Shown in pieces: positions 51,307 through 60,226 of a DNA stretch of 64,000 nt. The DNA is from Candidatus Nitrosotenuis aquarius. Lineage in GTDB: Archaea > Thermoproteota > Nitrososphaeria > Nitrososphaerales > Nitrosopumilaceae. How positions within the stretch are numbered: position 1 is the stretch's first letter; the number at the start of each line of letters is the position of its first letter. The DNA lies in contig NZ_CP024808.1 in NCBI RefSeq assembly GCF_002787055.1, forward strand, positions 770,328-834,327, read 5' to 3'. The notes under the pieces were generated by a model, which worked only from the letters and a program-made list of their open reading frames with translations, searched no databases and was not told the DNA's origin. Position numbers and translations under genes: made by a program.

Positions 51307-52263
51307 ATGCAGATCCTCCTTACCAGAAGACTACACGACTTTGCAATGAAAGAACTTCAAAAAAGATACAAAATTGTCGTCCATGACGGCAAAATTCCAA
51401 TGCCAAAAAAAATCCTAATTGAAAAAATAAAAAATGTCGACGGCCTCATCTGCTTTCCATATGATACTATAGATAGAAAAATAATAGATAGTGCAAAAAA
51501 TCTCCAAGTAATCAGCACATATAGCGTCGGATACGACCACATTGACTTGGATGCTGCAAAGAGAAAAAACATCAAAATCGGCTACACGCCTGATGTCCTG
51601 ACCGGTGCTACTGCGGATCTTACCATTGGGTTGATTTTGGACTTGATGCGCAGAATAACAGAGGGGGACAGACTAATTCGTGCTGGAGGATGGCGCCAGA
51701 TATTTGGGCCCCATGACTATGTTGGAGTCGATCTGGAGGGGAAAACACTTGGGATTTTGGGCATGGGGCGAATAGGCCAGGCAGTCGTAAAAAGAGCCAA
51801 AGGTTTTGGCTTGAGCATACAATACCATACCAGGACACGGCTGCCAAAAAGCCAGGAAAGAAAACTTGGAATCAAATACGTCAGATTCAATGATTTACTA
51901 AAAAACAGCGACATTTTGTCAATCCACACTCCGTACAGAAAAGAAACTCACCACATCATGAATTTGAAGACCATGAAAAAAATGAAAAAGTCTGCTATTC
52001 TTATCAATACTGCGCGAGGCAAGATAATCAATGAAAAAGATTTGGTCAGAGCACTGGAGGCAAAAATCATTGCAGGTGCAGCCCTAGATGTATTTGAAAA
52101 AGAACCAATTGGGAAAAACCACAAGCTGACAAGAATGCAAAATGTGGTACTGGCACCACACATTGGCAGCTCTTCTGCAGAAACGCGCGCAAAGATGGCC
52201 CAAATAACCATACAGAATCTGATTTTGGGACTGGAGAAAAAGAAAATGATCTATTCGGTATAA
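51307..52263 (+). CDS. D-isomer-specific 2-hydroxyacid dehydrogenase
   Basis: 318 residues from ATG 51307. NAD-binding GILGMGRIGQAVVKRAKGFG; substrate Arg in INTARGKIINEKDLV, catalytic Glu in ALDVFEKEPIG and His in VLAPHIGSSSAETR. Early VISTYSVGYDHIDLDAAKRKNIKIGYTPDV is the substrate-domain pattern of glyoxylate/hydroxypyruvate reductases and phosphoglycerate dehydrogenases. No ACT domain, so a glyoxylate reductase-like role is more likely than serine synthesis; not certain. Confidence 0.93.
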   Translation: MQILLTRRLHDFAMKELQKRYKIVVHDGKIPMPKKILIEKIKNVDGLICFPYDTIDRKIIDSAKNLQVISTYSVGYDHIDLDAAKRKNIKIGYTPDVLTGATADLTIGLILDLMRRITEGDRLIRAGGWRQIFGPHDYVGVDLEGKTLGILGMGRIGQAVVKRAKGFGLSIQYHTRTRLPKSQERKLGIKYVRFNDLLKNSDILSIHTPYRKETHHIMNLKTMKKMKKSAILINTARGKIINEKDLVRALEAKIIAGAALDVFEKEPIGKNHKLTRMQNVVLAPHIGSSSAETRAKMAQITIQNLILGLEKKKMIYSV

Positions 52264-52596
52264 TTATAGCATCTCGCGTACTGATTTTAATTGAATCAGA
52301 TCATCGGGATCTGCCTTGATGCAATCGGTACCAACTGGCTTTAGTGTTTCAAACTTTATTTGTCCCTGTGGAACAGAGCCGGCCTTTTGCAGGTCTCCAA
52401 GTTTTTGGTAAATTGTGTCCTTGTGTTTTGCGCATGTAACGCCTACCATGTATTCGTCTTTTTGTGCCAAAATAGATATGACAAATTCTGGAGGATTGAC
52501 GCACTGTCGTCCTTGTTCTTTAATTGAGCACCTGTCTGGCAGCAACAAGAAAGATTCCGGGAAAATTCTATGTAAACGTACCCCCCCCCCCCCCAT
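52264..52596 (-). CDS. Hypothetical Cys/His protein whose start abuts a 14-base G tract
   Basis: 110 residues if read from the ATG that runs into the G tract (MGGGGVRLHRIFPESFLLLP). A likely conserved core has four Cys and His: DRCSIKEQGRQCVNPPEF, VGVTCAKHKDTIYQK and TDCIKADPDD, suggestive of a metal-binding fold. Length of the tract sets the frame: with 12 or 15 G the protein would start from the ATG at 52608 (MCKIW). Directly upstream on this strand ends the LhgO-like gene. Function unknown. Confidence 0.62.
   Translation of the reverse strand: MGGGGVRLHRIFPESFLLLPDRCSIKEQGRQCVNPPEFVISILAQKDEYMVGVTCAKHKDTIYQKLGDLQKAGSVPQGQIKFETLKPVGTDCIKADPDDLIQLKSVREML
52581..52594. repeat. Homopolymer run of 14 C (G on the coding strand)
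   Basis: A run of 14 identical bases located at codons 1-5 of the minus-strand gene at 52264. Such runs slip during replication and are also a common place for assembly length errors. In this A/T-leaning genome a C run of this size stands out. Confidence 0.9.
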
Positions 52597-52611
52597 ATTT
52601 TACACATGGAA

Positions 52612-53889
52612 CTAGGCAGAATCTAGCTTGGAAAAATTCCAGGCGTGTGGCTTTTGGGCCTTGTCCAGTTTTATTATTCCTGAATCTGATAATTGTTGTA
52701 CTAGATATGCCGAATATGCAGGCGCCCCAGTTGCGCCAGGCGAATTGTAATTAATAATATGCAGGGAATTACTAGACTGTAATTCCAGAGTTTCTGGCAG
52801 GAATGTTCCGTTTTTTGTAATTATTGGGGTGCGTATTCCCGCGGTTCCTCGTGAAGTAAAATACTGGGGCTTTATTTTTGGGATGAATTCCTTGACGTGT
52901 CTCACCATTGCATTTTTGGAAATAGAGCTCTTCCACTCTTTTGATACCAGAGATAAAAATTCTGAATTGAATAACAGCTTTTTTGAGCTGCCAGAAATTA
53001 TCTGGCCTAATTTTGATGCTGTCTTTGACACACCGCCGATTCCAGAATATGCCTCTGGATCCGATACTGGTACGGCATTTGGTCCAATTTCTACTGTACC
53101 GTCTGCGCGCCTGATCCAGTGCGGATCTAAGAATGGAAAGCTGGCAAATTTTGCCACGGTGTAAATGTTTGTGCCAACCAGATCCGCATACTGTGGTGCT
53201 ATTTTCCAGTATTCTCCCCTAAAGTGAAGATTCGAGTATTCCCTTGCCAGGCCTAGCTGTTTTGCTATGTCTAGTGAGTATCCGCCTGCGCAGTTTATCA
53301 GAAAATCAAATTCAATTGATTTTTTATTTGCAAAAAATATTGTGTTGTTTTTTATTTTTTGCACCATATGTGAGAAGAGAAATTGTGTTCCGTTTTGCTT
53401 GGATTCCAGAGATAGCTGTTCGGTGAGCATCCCATAACTAGTTGATGCATCTTTTTTGCAGTAAATCCCGGAATGGCATTTTACGTTTGGCTCCCTTTGT
53501 GTTATTTGTGTGTGATCTAATAATTGCAGATCAGATTCTGCAAGTCCATTTTGTGTGCCCCATTTTAGGTATTTTTCTAGCGTGTGGTGCTGGGATTCGT
53601 CCAGTGCAATTTCTATTGTGCCAGTGTCCTTCCATTGAATGTTGTGCTTTTTTGCAAAAGTTTGCCACAGATCATGTGACTGCAAGGCAGCCTTGGCAAT
53701 TTTTTTCTTTTTTTGCGGGTCTAGGTAAAATGGCGAGTGTACAACTCCCGTGTTTCTGCTGCTGGCGTGAGCTGCCACCCTGTCTTCTTTTTCAATTACG
53801 CATACTTTGTGATTGGTAAGAGCAGAGAGCCAATAGGATATAGTGATGCCCAGGATCCCCCCGCCAATTATTGCGACATCAAACTTCAA
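52612..53889 (-). CDS. LhgO-like FAD-dependent 2-hydroxyacid oxidase
   Basis: 425 residues from TTG 53889 (KFDVAIIGGGILGITISYWL); the frame opens 21 bases further up but adds no conserved residues. FAD-binding GGGILG with Glu of VIEKEDRVAAHASSRNTGVVHSPFYLDP, and RGEYWKIAPQYADLV, ADGTVEIGPNAVPV, the FAD-cap motif TSRGTAGIRTPIITK and a late Gly-rich NYNSPGATGAPAYSAYL. These are L-2-hydroxyglutarate dehydrogenase/oxidase patterns. It should oxidise L-2-hydroxyglutarate to 2-oxoglutarate, matching metabolite repair. Near a tRNA-Ser. Confidence 0.9.
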   Translation of the reverse strand: MKFDVAIIGGGILGITISYWLSALTNHKVCVIEKEDRVAAHASSRNTGVVHSPFYLDPQKKKKIAKAALQSHDLWQTFAKKHNIQWKDTGTIEIALDESQHHTLEKYLKWGTQNGLAESDLQLLDHTQITQREPNVKCHSGIYCKKDASTSYGMLTEQLSLESKQNGTQFLFSHMVQKIKNNTIFFANKKSIEFDFLINCAGGYSLDIAKQLGLAREYSNLHFRGEYWKIAPQYADLVGTNIYTVAKFASFPFLDPHWIRRADGTVEIGPNAVPVSDPEAYSGIGGVSKTASKLGQIISGSSKKLLFNSEFLSLVSKEWKSSISKNAMVRHVKEFIPKIKPQYFTSRGTAGIRTPIITKNGTFLPETLELQSSNSLHIINYNSPGATGAPAYSAYLVQQLSDSGIIKLDKAQKPHAWNFSKLDSA

Positions 53890-53934
53890 TGATACAATAC
53901 AATACCACAATCATTAATTGATTATGAAAAAAGG

Positions 53935-54034
53935 CGCCGGGAGAGAGATTTGAACTCTCGAACCCTTGCGAGTACGCGCTTTATGGTTTGTGTAATTTCC
54001 AGGCGCGCGCCCTACCAGGCTAGGCGACCCCGGC
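53935..54034 (-). tRNA. tRNA-Ser (GGA) with anticodon-loop intron
   Basis: On the minus strand GCCGGGG (5' end 54034) pairs with TCCCGGC (53942-53936, one G-T), discriminator G. The T-arm is GAGAG-TTCAAAT-CTCTC. A long variable arm (ACTC-GCAA-GGGT) shows a type II tRNA. The anticodon stem CGCGC/GCGCG encloses 23 bases, CTGGAA then an insert ACACAAACC-rich, so about 16 bases are intron after position 37. The remaining loop gives anticodon GGA (Ser). TGG and CCA within the loop can pair to form the central helix of a bulge-helix-bulge for EndA. Confidence 0.88.
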
Positions 54035-54085
54035 ACTAGTCTTGCGACAAAAATTCTAACAAATTATTCATTATATAATAGGTGA

Positions 54086-55174
54086 TTATCCTTTAATGAA
54101 ATCCTCAAGGGCTGCCTTTGCCTGGGGATCACTCATCTGTCTTGGAGGATGCTTCATCAAATATGCGCATGCCGGAATTATTGGCCCGCCCATTTTTCTC
54201 TCCAGTGCTATTTTGGCCAGTCTTGCTGCATCAATTACTATACCTGCCGAGTTTGCCTTGTCGTCTACCTCTAGTCGAACTTCCATGTTGTATGGTATGT
54301 TTGCCCACTGGCGTCCCTCTATTCTCATGAACATTAGTTTTGTATTTCCTAAAAATGGGATAAAGTCTGACGGCCCGACATAGATTTGGTCGTCTGCCAG
54401 TCTTTGCGATAATTGTGATTGGACACTTTCTGTTTTGGAGATTCTCTTGCTTACTAGTCGCTCTTGCTCTTTCATGTTCAGAAAATCGGTGTTGCCGCCG
54501 ACGTTTATCTGGTATGTCTTTTCTATTTTGGTTCCTCGATCATCGCATAATTTTGCAAGTGTTCTGTGTACAATTGTTGCTCCAACCTGTCCTTTGATGT
54601 CGTCTCCCACCACCGGAAGCTTTTTTGCCGCAAACTTTGCGCCCCATTTTTTGTCAGACGCAATAAATGATGGAATGCAATTTACAAATGCGGTATTTGT
54701 GTCAAGGCACATCTGGGCCCAGAACTGGGTTGCCTTGTCTGATCCTACTGGCAAATACGATACAATGATTTCGGCGCCGGTTTTTTCTATTGTCTTTTTG
54801 ATTTCTTTTTTCAGCTGGTCAGTTGACTTTTTGGATTTGATTGGCTTGACCCTGTTTTCAACCCAGATTCCAACGCCGTCCAGTGCCGGGCTTTCGTATA
54901 CCTCTGCCTTTGTTTTTGGCATCTTGTTTTTTGGAACCCAGTTGACCATGTTTGGGTATTCGTAAATTGCCTCGTTGATTGTCTTGCCTATCTTGTTGTT
55001 TCCAACATCAAAGCCTGCTACAAAGTCTAAATCATGAATCGAATATTTGGTGATTTTTTCATGCATTATTCCAATTACCTTTTGCCTTGGATTTTGCCTA
55101 TAGTATTCAATACCCTGAATTAGGCCGGAAAAACAGTTGCCTATCCCCACAAGACCTACTTTGATTTTTGCCAA
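54086..55174 (-). CDS. ino1: myo-Inositol-1-phosphate synthase
   Basis: 362 residues. KVGLVGIGNCFSGLIQGIEYY (NAD-binding GxGNxxS), FVAGFDVGNNKIGKTINEAIY, IIVSYLPVGSDKATQFWAQ, VNCIPSFIASDKKWGAKFA, PVVGDDIKGQVGATIVHRTLA and NVGGNTDFLNM with Lys are all Ino1 motifs. It turns glucose-6-phosphate into inositol-1-phosphate for archaeal phosphatidylinositol lipids or compatible solutes. Single gene; promoter near 55195. Confidence 0.97.
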   Translation of the reverse strand: MAKIKVGLVGIGNCFSGLIQGIEYYRQNPRQKVIGIMHEKITKYSIHDLDFVAGFDVGNNKIGKTINEAIYEYPNMVNWVPKNKMPKTKAEVYESPALDGVGIWVENRVKPIKSKKSTDQLKKEIKKTIEKTGAEIIVSYLPVGSDKATQFWAQMCLDTNTAFVNCIPSFIASDKKWGAKFAAKKLPVVGDDIKGQVGATIVHRTLAKLCDDRGTKIEKTYQINVGGNTDFLNMKEQERLVSKRISKTESVQSQLSQRLADDQIYVGPSDFIPFLGNTKLMFMRIEGRQWANIPYNMEVRLEVDDKANSAGIVIDAARLAKIALERKMGGPIIPACAYLMKHPPRQMSDPQAKAALEDFIKG

Positions 55175-55212
55175 ACCTAGACTTGTTCTCGCTAAACGCG
55201 TTTTAAGTTTTC

Positions 55213-55647
55213 CTACTTGAGCAGATCCAGTGTAAAGCTGTCGGAGATGCGCTTGCCGGACTCGTCATGTGCAATTATTTCAATTACGTATCGTCCTTCT
55301 AGGATTTTGGAATTGTCGTTTTTTTGTTGGTTCCACTCAAAGGTGTGTTTTTGTGCAGGCTCTAGTTGTTCCGATAGTGTTGTTGTGAAAAATACGGTTC
55401 CATCCAACGCTCGCACTATTATTCCAGGCGAGTCGTCTGAGAATGCAATCTTTGTTGTTCCTGAATTAACTATATGAATTTGTATTGTGTCGCCAAGCTT
55501 GTAGCTGTTTTGTTCCACATGGCCTGAGACCGAAGGGCCCTGGACAAAGACAACATTTTTTGAGTTTAATTGTTGCAGGTATGCTCCAAGTATTGCGGCA
55601 GCTAATACCCCAGTTATCACACAGATGGCCAAGCTTTTTGGAATCAT
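55213..55647 (-). CDS. Membrane-anchored extracellular beta-sandwich protein
   Basis: 144 residues. One N-terminal helix (about 5-24, LAICVITGVLAAAILGAYL), then a beta-rich domain with SVSGHVEQNSYKLGDTIQIHIVNSGTTKIAF, FEWNQQKNDNSKILEGRYVIEI, similar to intracellular-proteinase-inhibitor or immunoglobulin-like domains. ATGA overlap with the Cbf5 stop, so it ends the long secY operon. Function unknown. Confidence 0.75.
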   Translation of the reverse strand: MIPKSLAICVITGVLAAAILGAYLQQLNSKNVVFVQGPSVSGHVEQNSYKLGDTIQIHIVNSGTTKIAFSDDSPGIIVRALDGTVFFTTTLSEQLEPAQKHTFEWNQQKNDNSKILEGRYVIEIIAHDESGKRISDSFTLDLLK

Positions 55648-56639
55648 TGCTCTGGTTTTGGTTTTGTGCGCCAGCTTTTAGGATATGTGTTTGGCGCCAT
55701 TATGATTCGCCTTGTCTGAAACGCATAGCCTTTTACTGCATCCTTGATTTCGTCCGTGCTCATCATTGATTCTGCCAGAGCCACCACCTCGCCTTTTTGC
55801 GTGTAAATGCCGACTAGGTCGCCCTTTTTGATATTTGGGGAAAGCTGCAAAATTCCTGGAATTGCCAGCTGGGCTCCATGGCACAGCGCATCGACTGCAG
55901 AATCCCGAATTACTACTGATTTTATTTCAGTCAGTGCATATTCTATTGGCAGAATTATTTTTTTGAGCTTGGAATCATCGTTTTTTTCCTCCCATGTTGC
56001 AAAGGCGTCTGCTACCTCGTGCAGTGTCACCAGCTGGGATTCGTGGAACTGGTGCACTCGGGATCGTCTCAACTCTACCATGGTGGCGCCTGGGCCAAGG
56101 ATTTCTCCAATATCATAGTATAGCTTTCTGATGTAGGTTCCTGCCTCGCATAAGACCCGCAATAACAATAATCGCTCTTTTTGCTCTACTACTTCTAATT
56201 CATAGATTGTTCTTGTCCTTGTTTGGCGCAAGACTGCAGAGCGCTGCGGGGGCTTTTGGTAGATTTCTCCGATGAATAATTTTAGTACTGATGTGAGTTT
56301 TTCCTTGTTTGGTTCTGAGTGCAGTCGTCCTAGGCCATAGTATTCTTTGGGTCCCATAAGCAAAACTCCCAGTGCCTTTGTCGCCTCGCCTAGTCCCAGT
56401 GGTAGGACTCCTGAGACTTGCGGGTCTAGTGTTCCGCTGTGGCCAATCTTTGGTAGCTTGAGAATTCGCTTTGCCCAGGCAACTGTTTCATGGCTTGTGG
56501 GTCCAGGTGGTTTGTCCAGAAGAATCAGGCCGTAGTTTAGGAGGTCTTTGACTGATCTTTTGTCATATGGTATTCCATAGGCGTCATTTGTGATATCCTG
56601 GTCTATTTGGAGCAGGTTTTGGAGTTGCGGCAGGCTCAA
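55644..56639 (-). CDS. cbf5: tRNA/rRNA pseudouridine synthase Cbf5
   Basis: 331 residues. LILLDKPPGPTSHETVAWAKRIL, the catalytic GHSGTLDPQVSGVLPLGLGEATKAL (Asp in TLDP), then LYYDIGEILGPGATMVELRRSRV and a PUA domain at about 235-315 (VIRDSAVDALCHGAQLAIPGIL, KKGDLVGIYTQKGEVVALAES). With Nop10, Gar1 and L7Ae it forms the H/ACA RNP. Coupled to Cmk by four bases. Confidence 0.97.
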   Translation of the reverse strand: MSLPQLQNLLQIDQDITNDAYGIPYDKRSVKDLLNYGLILLDKPPGPTSHETVAWAKRILKLPKIGHSGTLDPQVSGVLPLGLGEATKALGVLLMGPKEYYGLGRLHSEPNKEKLTSVLKLFIGEIYQKPPQRSAVLRQTRTRTIYELEVVEQKERLLLLRVLCEAGTYIRKLYYDIGEILGPGATMVELRRSRVHQFHESQLVTLHEVADAFATWEEKNDDSKLKKIILPIEYALTEIKSVVIRDSAVDALCHGAQLAIPGILQLSPNIKKGDLVGIYTQKGEVVALAESMMSTDEIKDAVKGYAFQTRRIIMAPNTYPKSWRTKPKPEQ

Positions 56640-57196
56640 GAAAGATCCCTTACCTTTTGTATTGCTGTATCCAGGACTGCATTGGCATCGAGGCCGTCAG
56701 TGTTGATTATGATATCAAAGACTGAGAGGTCTTCGCCAAAATCAAATCCGTAGAGTTTTTTGTATAATGCTCGGTTTTCCTCGTATCGTTTTTTTACAAT
56801 GTCTAGTGCGTTTGATAATTCCATGTTGTCCCGGGCTTGCATTCTCTTTGCGCTGTTTTGCCTGCTTCCGCCAAGCCAGATTTTGATTCCGCCGGAGACA
56901 AGCCATGGTAGGGTGTAGCTTGTGATTACTGCGCCACCCTTTTGGAATATTTCCTTTAGCTTTTCATCTACCTTTTTGTCAAATTCGTAATTGTCTTTTC
57001 TTTGTGAGAGAAACTTCATTCCCTCGTCGGTATCCCACCAGTCATCGCCTTTTGTCTGGAATCCTTTTTCTTGGGCCATTTCCTTGAGGACGTCACCGCC
57101 GCTAAGATTTTTCATTCCAAATTCTTGTGCTAGGCCCTTTGCTACTGTAGTCTTGCCGATGGCAGGTGGTCCTGAGATAATAATTGATTTTTGCAA
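56636..57196 (-). CDS. cmk: Cytidylate kinase
   Basis: 186 residues from a TTG start at 57196. P-loop IIISGPPAIGKTTVAKGLAQEFGM, then LSGGDVLKEMAQEKGF (CMP-binding), DTDEGMKFLSQRKDNYEFDKKVDEKL and LGGSRQNSAKRMQARDNM are as in archaeal Cmk. It phosphorylates CMP/dCMP. In Archaea cmk is usually beside cbf5 and the secY group, as here. Confidence 0.93.
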   Translation of the reverse strand: MQKSIIISGPPAIGKTTVAKGLAQEFGMKNLSGGDVLKEMAQEKGFQTKGDDWWDTDEGMKFLSQRKDNYEFDKKVDEKLKEIFQKGGAVITSYTLPWLVSGGIKIWLGGSRQNSAKRMQARDNMELSNALDIVKKRYEENRALYKKLYGFDFGEDLSVFDIIINTDGLDANAVLDTAIQKVRDLS

Positions 57197-57198
57197 AG

Positions 57199-57813
57199 CT
57201 AGGTAAGATCCATCGAGGTCTTGGTGATCTTCATTATTATGCCGCTAAACGCAATTGAACCAAGAAAATACCAAGCCCAGAAATAAACATCATGTTCATT
57301 ATGACAGATTTTTCCATCGATTTTATCTGCTGGACACGTCAGCGAAAAGAAGTCACCGGGAATGATATTCAAAGAGATAGGAGATAACGCTACAGTGTAT
57401 GCAAACAGTGGCGGCAGGACAAAATAGAAGATCAGAATCAGTGGTACAAACGTAATCATCATTGGGCGCATGTTCATCTGCATCATTTCCTGGTTTAGTC
57501 GAGTCATGTAGGCTGACTTTTTGTTGAGCTCTGCCTGTTTTTCGGCATCCTTTGATCTAAAGGCAGCCATTCTTTCTTTTTGCCAGGCTCTGGTTTCCTT
57601 CATTATTCGCTGGAGTTTTTCTTGGTCGACTAGCTTGCGTCGTACTACTGCATTGAATAGATTCAACAGAATTGAGAATCCCAAGATTCCAAACATGGAT
57701 GGAATTATTCCTTTGACTAGTGGGTCTGCGCTACCAAGTGGGCCTTGGTGCATCCCAAAGAGATCACCTTGCAAAAAGATCGATTCCAGAAATTGCAAAA
57801 CTATGAATTCCAT
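57199..57813 (-). CDS. DUF106/EMC3-TMCO1-like membrane insertase (YidC-related)
   Basis: 204 residues with three membrane helices (about 37-55, 113-137, 180-198) and a cytosolic coiled-coil hairpin between the first two (DQEKLQRIMKETRAWQKERMAAFRSKDAEKQAELNKK in parts). MTRLNQEMMQMNMRPMMITFVPLILIF is the family hallmark. This is the archaeal member of the Oxa1/YidC superfamily and should insert proteins with SecY, whose gene is in the same operon. Confidence 0.93.
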   Translation of the reverse strand: MEFIVLQFLESIFLQGDLFGMHQGPLGSADPLVKGIIPSMFGILGFSILLNLFNAVVRRKLVDQEKLQRIMKETRAWQKERMAAFRSKDAEKQAELNKKSAYMTRLNQEMMQMNMRPMMITFVPLILIFYFVLPPLFAYTVALSPISLNIIPGDFFSLTCPADKIDGKICHNEHDVYFWAWYFLGSIAFSGIIMKITKTSMDLT

Positions 57814-57814
57814 T

Positions 57815-58393
57815 TTAGAGACCTATTGCGTTTATTACCTCAAGAGCAGCTTCTTCAACCTTTCCTTCTGTGTTTAAGACTGATTTCATCGGTGAGCCGG
57901 TAAGAACTACGCAGCTAGAAAGCATTGCGTCTTGGACTGCAAGCTCTTTTTTGATGTTATCTATGGATATAATGTCTCGGTGTCTTGTGCTGTCCTTCAT
58001 TCTTCGGTTGTAGATCTCCTCTGGCCTTGCAGAGACTGCGATGAAATTTGCCGGCCTTAGCAGTTCCAAGACTGGGTATGGCAATCCTGGGTAAAATCCC
58101 TCCTTTGTGGAGATGAATGCGTGGGTGTCAATTATGACCAGATCATCGGACATTGCTGCAATTTTTTTGGCAGCCATTGCCTGGAGTTGTTTTTGCTCGT
58201 CTACTGCTAGCTTTCGGAGTTCGTCTCGGTTTTCGATTCCAAGCTTTTTTGCCTCTTCAAACATTACTGTGCCAAAGCTATGAACGCTGACGCTTTTGTT
58301 TTTGCTTTTGAGAACCTCAACTATTTTTGATACAAGTGTTGTTTTGCCTGCGCCGGCAATGCCTACGATTACTACTTTTTTACTTTCTGCCAA
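57815..58393 (-). CDS. adkA: Adenylate kinase, archaeal type (AdkA)
   Basis: 192 residues from TTG 58393 (AESKKVVIVGIAGAGKTTLV), chosen because the family begins right there; the frame opens nine bases earlier. VSVHSFGTVMFEEAKKLGIENRDELRKL, VIIDTHAFISTKEGFYPGLP and AVSARPEEIYNRRMKDSTRHRD are the archaeal AdkA pattern. It balances AMP/ADP/ATP. Overlaps secY by 14 bases. Confidence 0.95.
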   Translation of the reverse strand: MAESKKVVIVGIAGAGKTTLVSKIVEVLKSKNKSVSVHSFGTVMFEEAKKLGIENRDELRKLAVDEQKQLQAMAAKKIAAMSDDLVIIDTHAFISTKEGFYPGLPYPVLELLRPANFIAVSARPEEIYNRRMKDSTRHRDIISIDNIKKELAVQDAMLSSCVVLTGSPMKSVLNTEGKVEEAALEVINAIGL

Positions 58394-59810
58394 GCAAAGC
58401 ACCCAGACGAGGCATGACGACTTCGACTTGTTCTCGAACTAGCTGTTGATAGTAGTTGATCAGAATATCGACCATCAGGAGGATTCCAATACCTGTTCCA
58501 AATACTCCAAGCACGTCCGATGCACCTGCCAGGGCGCCCAATATTGCAGAGCCAATAATTGTAACAGATGGGATGTACTTGGCAAGTAGCGACTCTACTG
58601 GTTGGTTTGATCTTCTAAATCCTGGGACTTGGACATCTGCATCCAAGAGGTTCTTTGCCGCGCTCTTGGGTGACAATCCTCCAAGCTCAACCCACAGTCT
58701 TCCAAATACTACGACAATTCCAATCATAAACAGAACATAGGCCACTGCCCTTAGCGGATCCAATGCTGCCAAGTCTAGGCCTCTTGGTGGTGTGATATAG
58801 TATACTAGGCCGCCAATTGGAGTTGATGGGCTTTGCGGATCAAACTGGGCTAAAAAGTTGAACAATGCGTTGTTGTTTCTTGGGTTAAAGTTTGCCCACA
58901 TCATCTGCCCGATGAATATGGCGTTTGCGGTAAGCGCTGAGGCCAAGATTACCGGGATGTTAGATACATACATGAGTTTGATTGGATAAGTAGCGGAGAA
59001 TCCCCTATACTTTGTAGATACGATTGGGATTTCGACTTTGATTGCCTGCGTATATACCAGAATTAGCAAGATTCCTGCCGTAATTCCAAGGCCGAACAAG
59101 CTTGGTAATTGATTAGACCTAAAGAAAATACTGGAAATGTCGCCCTGTGCAAACGACTGGGCTACAAACGGCGCAATGCCAATTAGCCCACCGTCACCCG
59201 CAGGCAGTGGACTGAAAATACTCCACAGAATCTGCTGGGCTACGCCTGCCATGATAAACAGACTGATTCCGCTGCCAAGACCCCATCCTTTCTGGATTAG
59301 CTCGTCTAGGAACATGATGATAACAGATGCCGCAATTAGCTGTCCAATTATAACATACAATACGCTTGGGTTTGCAATACCTGGCCCATACACTGCTATG
59401 GCATACACTATTGATTCTACTACAATTACGATATAGGTGACTAGCTTTGTTGCTGTTTGGAACACTCCTCGCTCGTCTGGCTTGGTAAAGTCGAACTTGA
59501 GAATCTCAGATCCCTTTAGCAGCTGCATCAAGAGTCCTGCAGTGACTATGGGTCCGATTCCTAGTTCGACTAGCGTTCCTTGTTGGGATGCGAAAATTAC
59601 TCTAGCAAATGCCAAAAAGTCAAACTGGGGTGCCGTTGCTCCAAAAAGAGGAGTCTGGCCCATAACTTGGTAAATCAGTAGTGCCATTCCGCACCAAATA
59701 AGTCTGGTTGGAAGCGATAGTTTCTTTTTTGGTTTTGGAACCTGAACCAGATATGGTTCTGTTTTTTCTACAATACGCTTGATGATTCCAGTTGTGGTGT
59801 TCTCAGTCAA
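58380..59810 (-). CDS. secY: Preprotein translocase subunit SecY
   Basis: 476 residues with ten membrane helices. The plug-region and pore motifs include LIYQVMGQTPLFGATAPQFD, GTLVELGIGPIVTAGLLMQLLKGSEIL, GSGISLFIMAGVAQQILW and AAKNLLDADVQVPGFRRSNQPVESLLAKYIPSVTIIGSAILG (in parts). It is the channel of the Sec translocon. Overlaps rpl15 by eight bases. Together with FtsY at the operon head it makes a co-translational targeting unit. Confidence 0.97.
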   Translation of the reverse strand: MTENTTTGIIKRIVEKTEPYLVQVPKPKKKLSLPTRLIWCGMALLIYQVMGQTPLFGATAPQFDFLAFARVIFASQQGTLVELGIGPIVTAGLLMQLLKGSEILKFDFTKPDERGVFQTATKLVTYIVIVVESIVYAIAVYGPGIANPSVLYVIIGQLIAASVIIMFLDELIQKGWGLGSGISLFIMAGVAQQILWSIFSPLPAGDGGLIGIAPFVAQSFAQGDISSIFFRSNQLPSLFGLGITAGILLILVYTQAIKVEIPIVSTKYRGFSATYPIKLMYVSNIPVILASALTANAIFIGQMMWANFNPRNNNALFNFLAQFDPQSPSTPIGGLVYYITPPRGLDLAALDPLRAVAYVLFMIGIVVVFGRLWVELGGLSPKSAAKNLLDADVQVPGFRRSNQPVESLLAKYIPSVTIIGSAILGALAGASDVLGVFGTGIGILLMVDILINYYQQLVREQVEVVMPRLGALLGRK

Positions 59811-60225
59811 CAGCTAACACCTCGCCCCCGGCCTTTTTGATCTTTTCTGCTGCAGATTCAGTGTATCTTTCGATTTTGACAGAATAGGCATTCTTTGTTT
59901 GCCCACCGCCAAGAAGTTTATCGTACCCAAGGCTTGCAAGGTCAAGCAGTTTTTTGCCGCCCTCTTGTTTGCCGTGTTTTGCGAAAATGTCGTCTAGGTC
60001 TCTTACACTGGTCCATTTTTTGGTGATGATCGGGTGAGGTGGATGAGTAGAATCGTGACCAAAGTGATCAGGATCGTCTTTGAGTAAAGAGCTGAACAGG
60101 TGCTTGTGCATGCCAGACTGTCCAAGTCCTCCTTTGTGGCCGCTTGCTCTGTGTTGGCCGATTTGTCCCCAGCCGTGTGTTCTGGAGCCGCGGAACTTTC
60201 TTGTCTTGCGGAATCGTGTTGCCAA
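59803..60225 (-). CDS. rpl15: 50S ribosomal protein L15
   Basis: 140 residues. ATRFRKTRKFRGSRTHGWGQIGQHRASGHKGG (in parts) is the L15 glycine-rich start; LDLASLGYDKLLGGGQTKNAYSV and ERYTESAAEKIKKAGGEVL finish it. One base between it and the L30 stop. Confidence 0.96.
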   Translation of the reverse strand: MATRFRKTRKFRGSRTHGWGQIGQHRASGHKGGLGQSGMHKHLFSSLLKDDPDHFGHDSTHPPHPIITKKWTSVRDLDDIFAKHGKQEGGKKLLDLASLGYDKLLGGGQTKNAYSVKIERYTESAAEKIKKAGGEVLAVD

Positions 60226-60226
60226 C

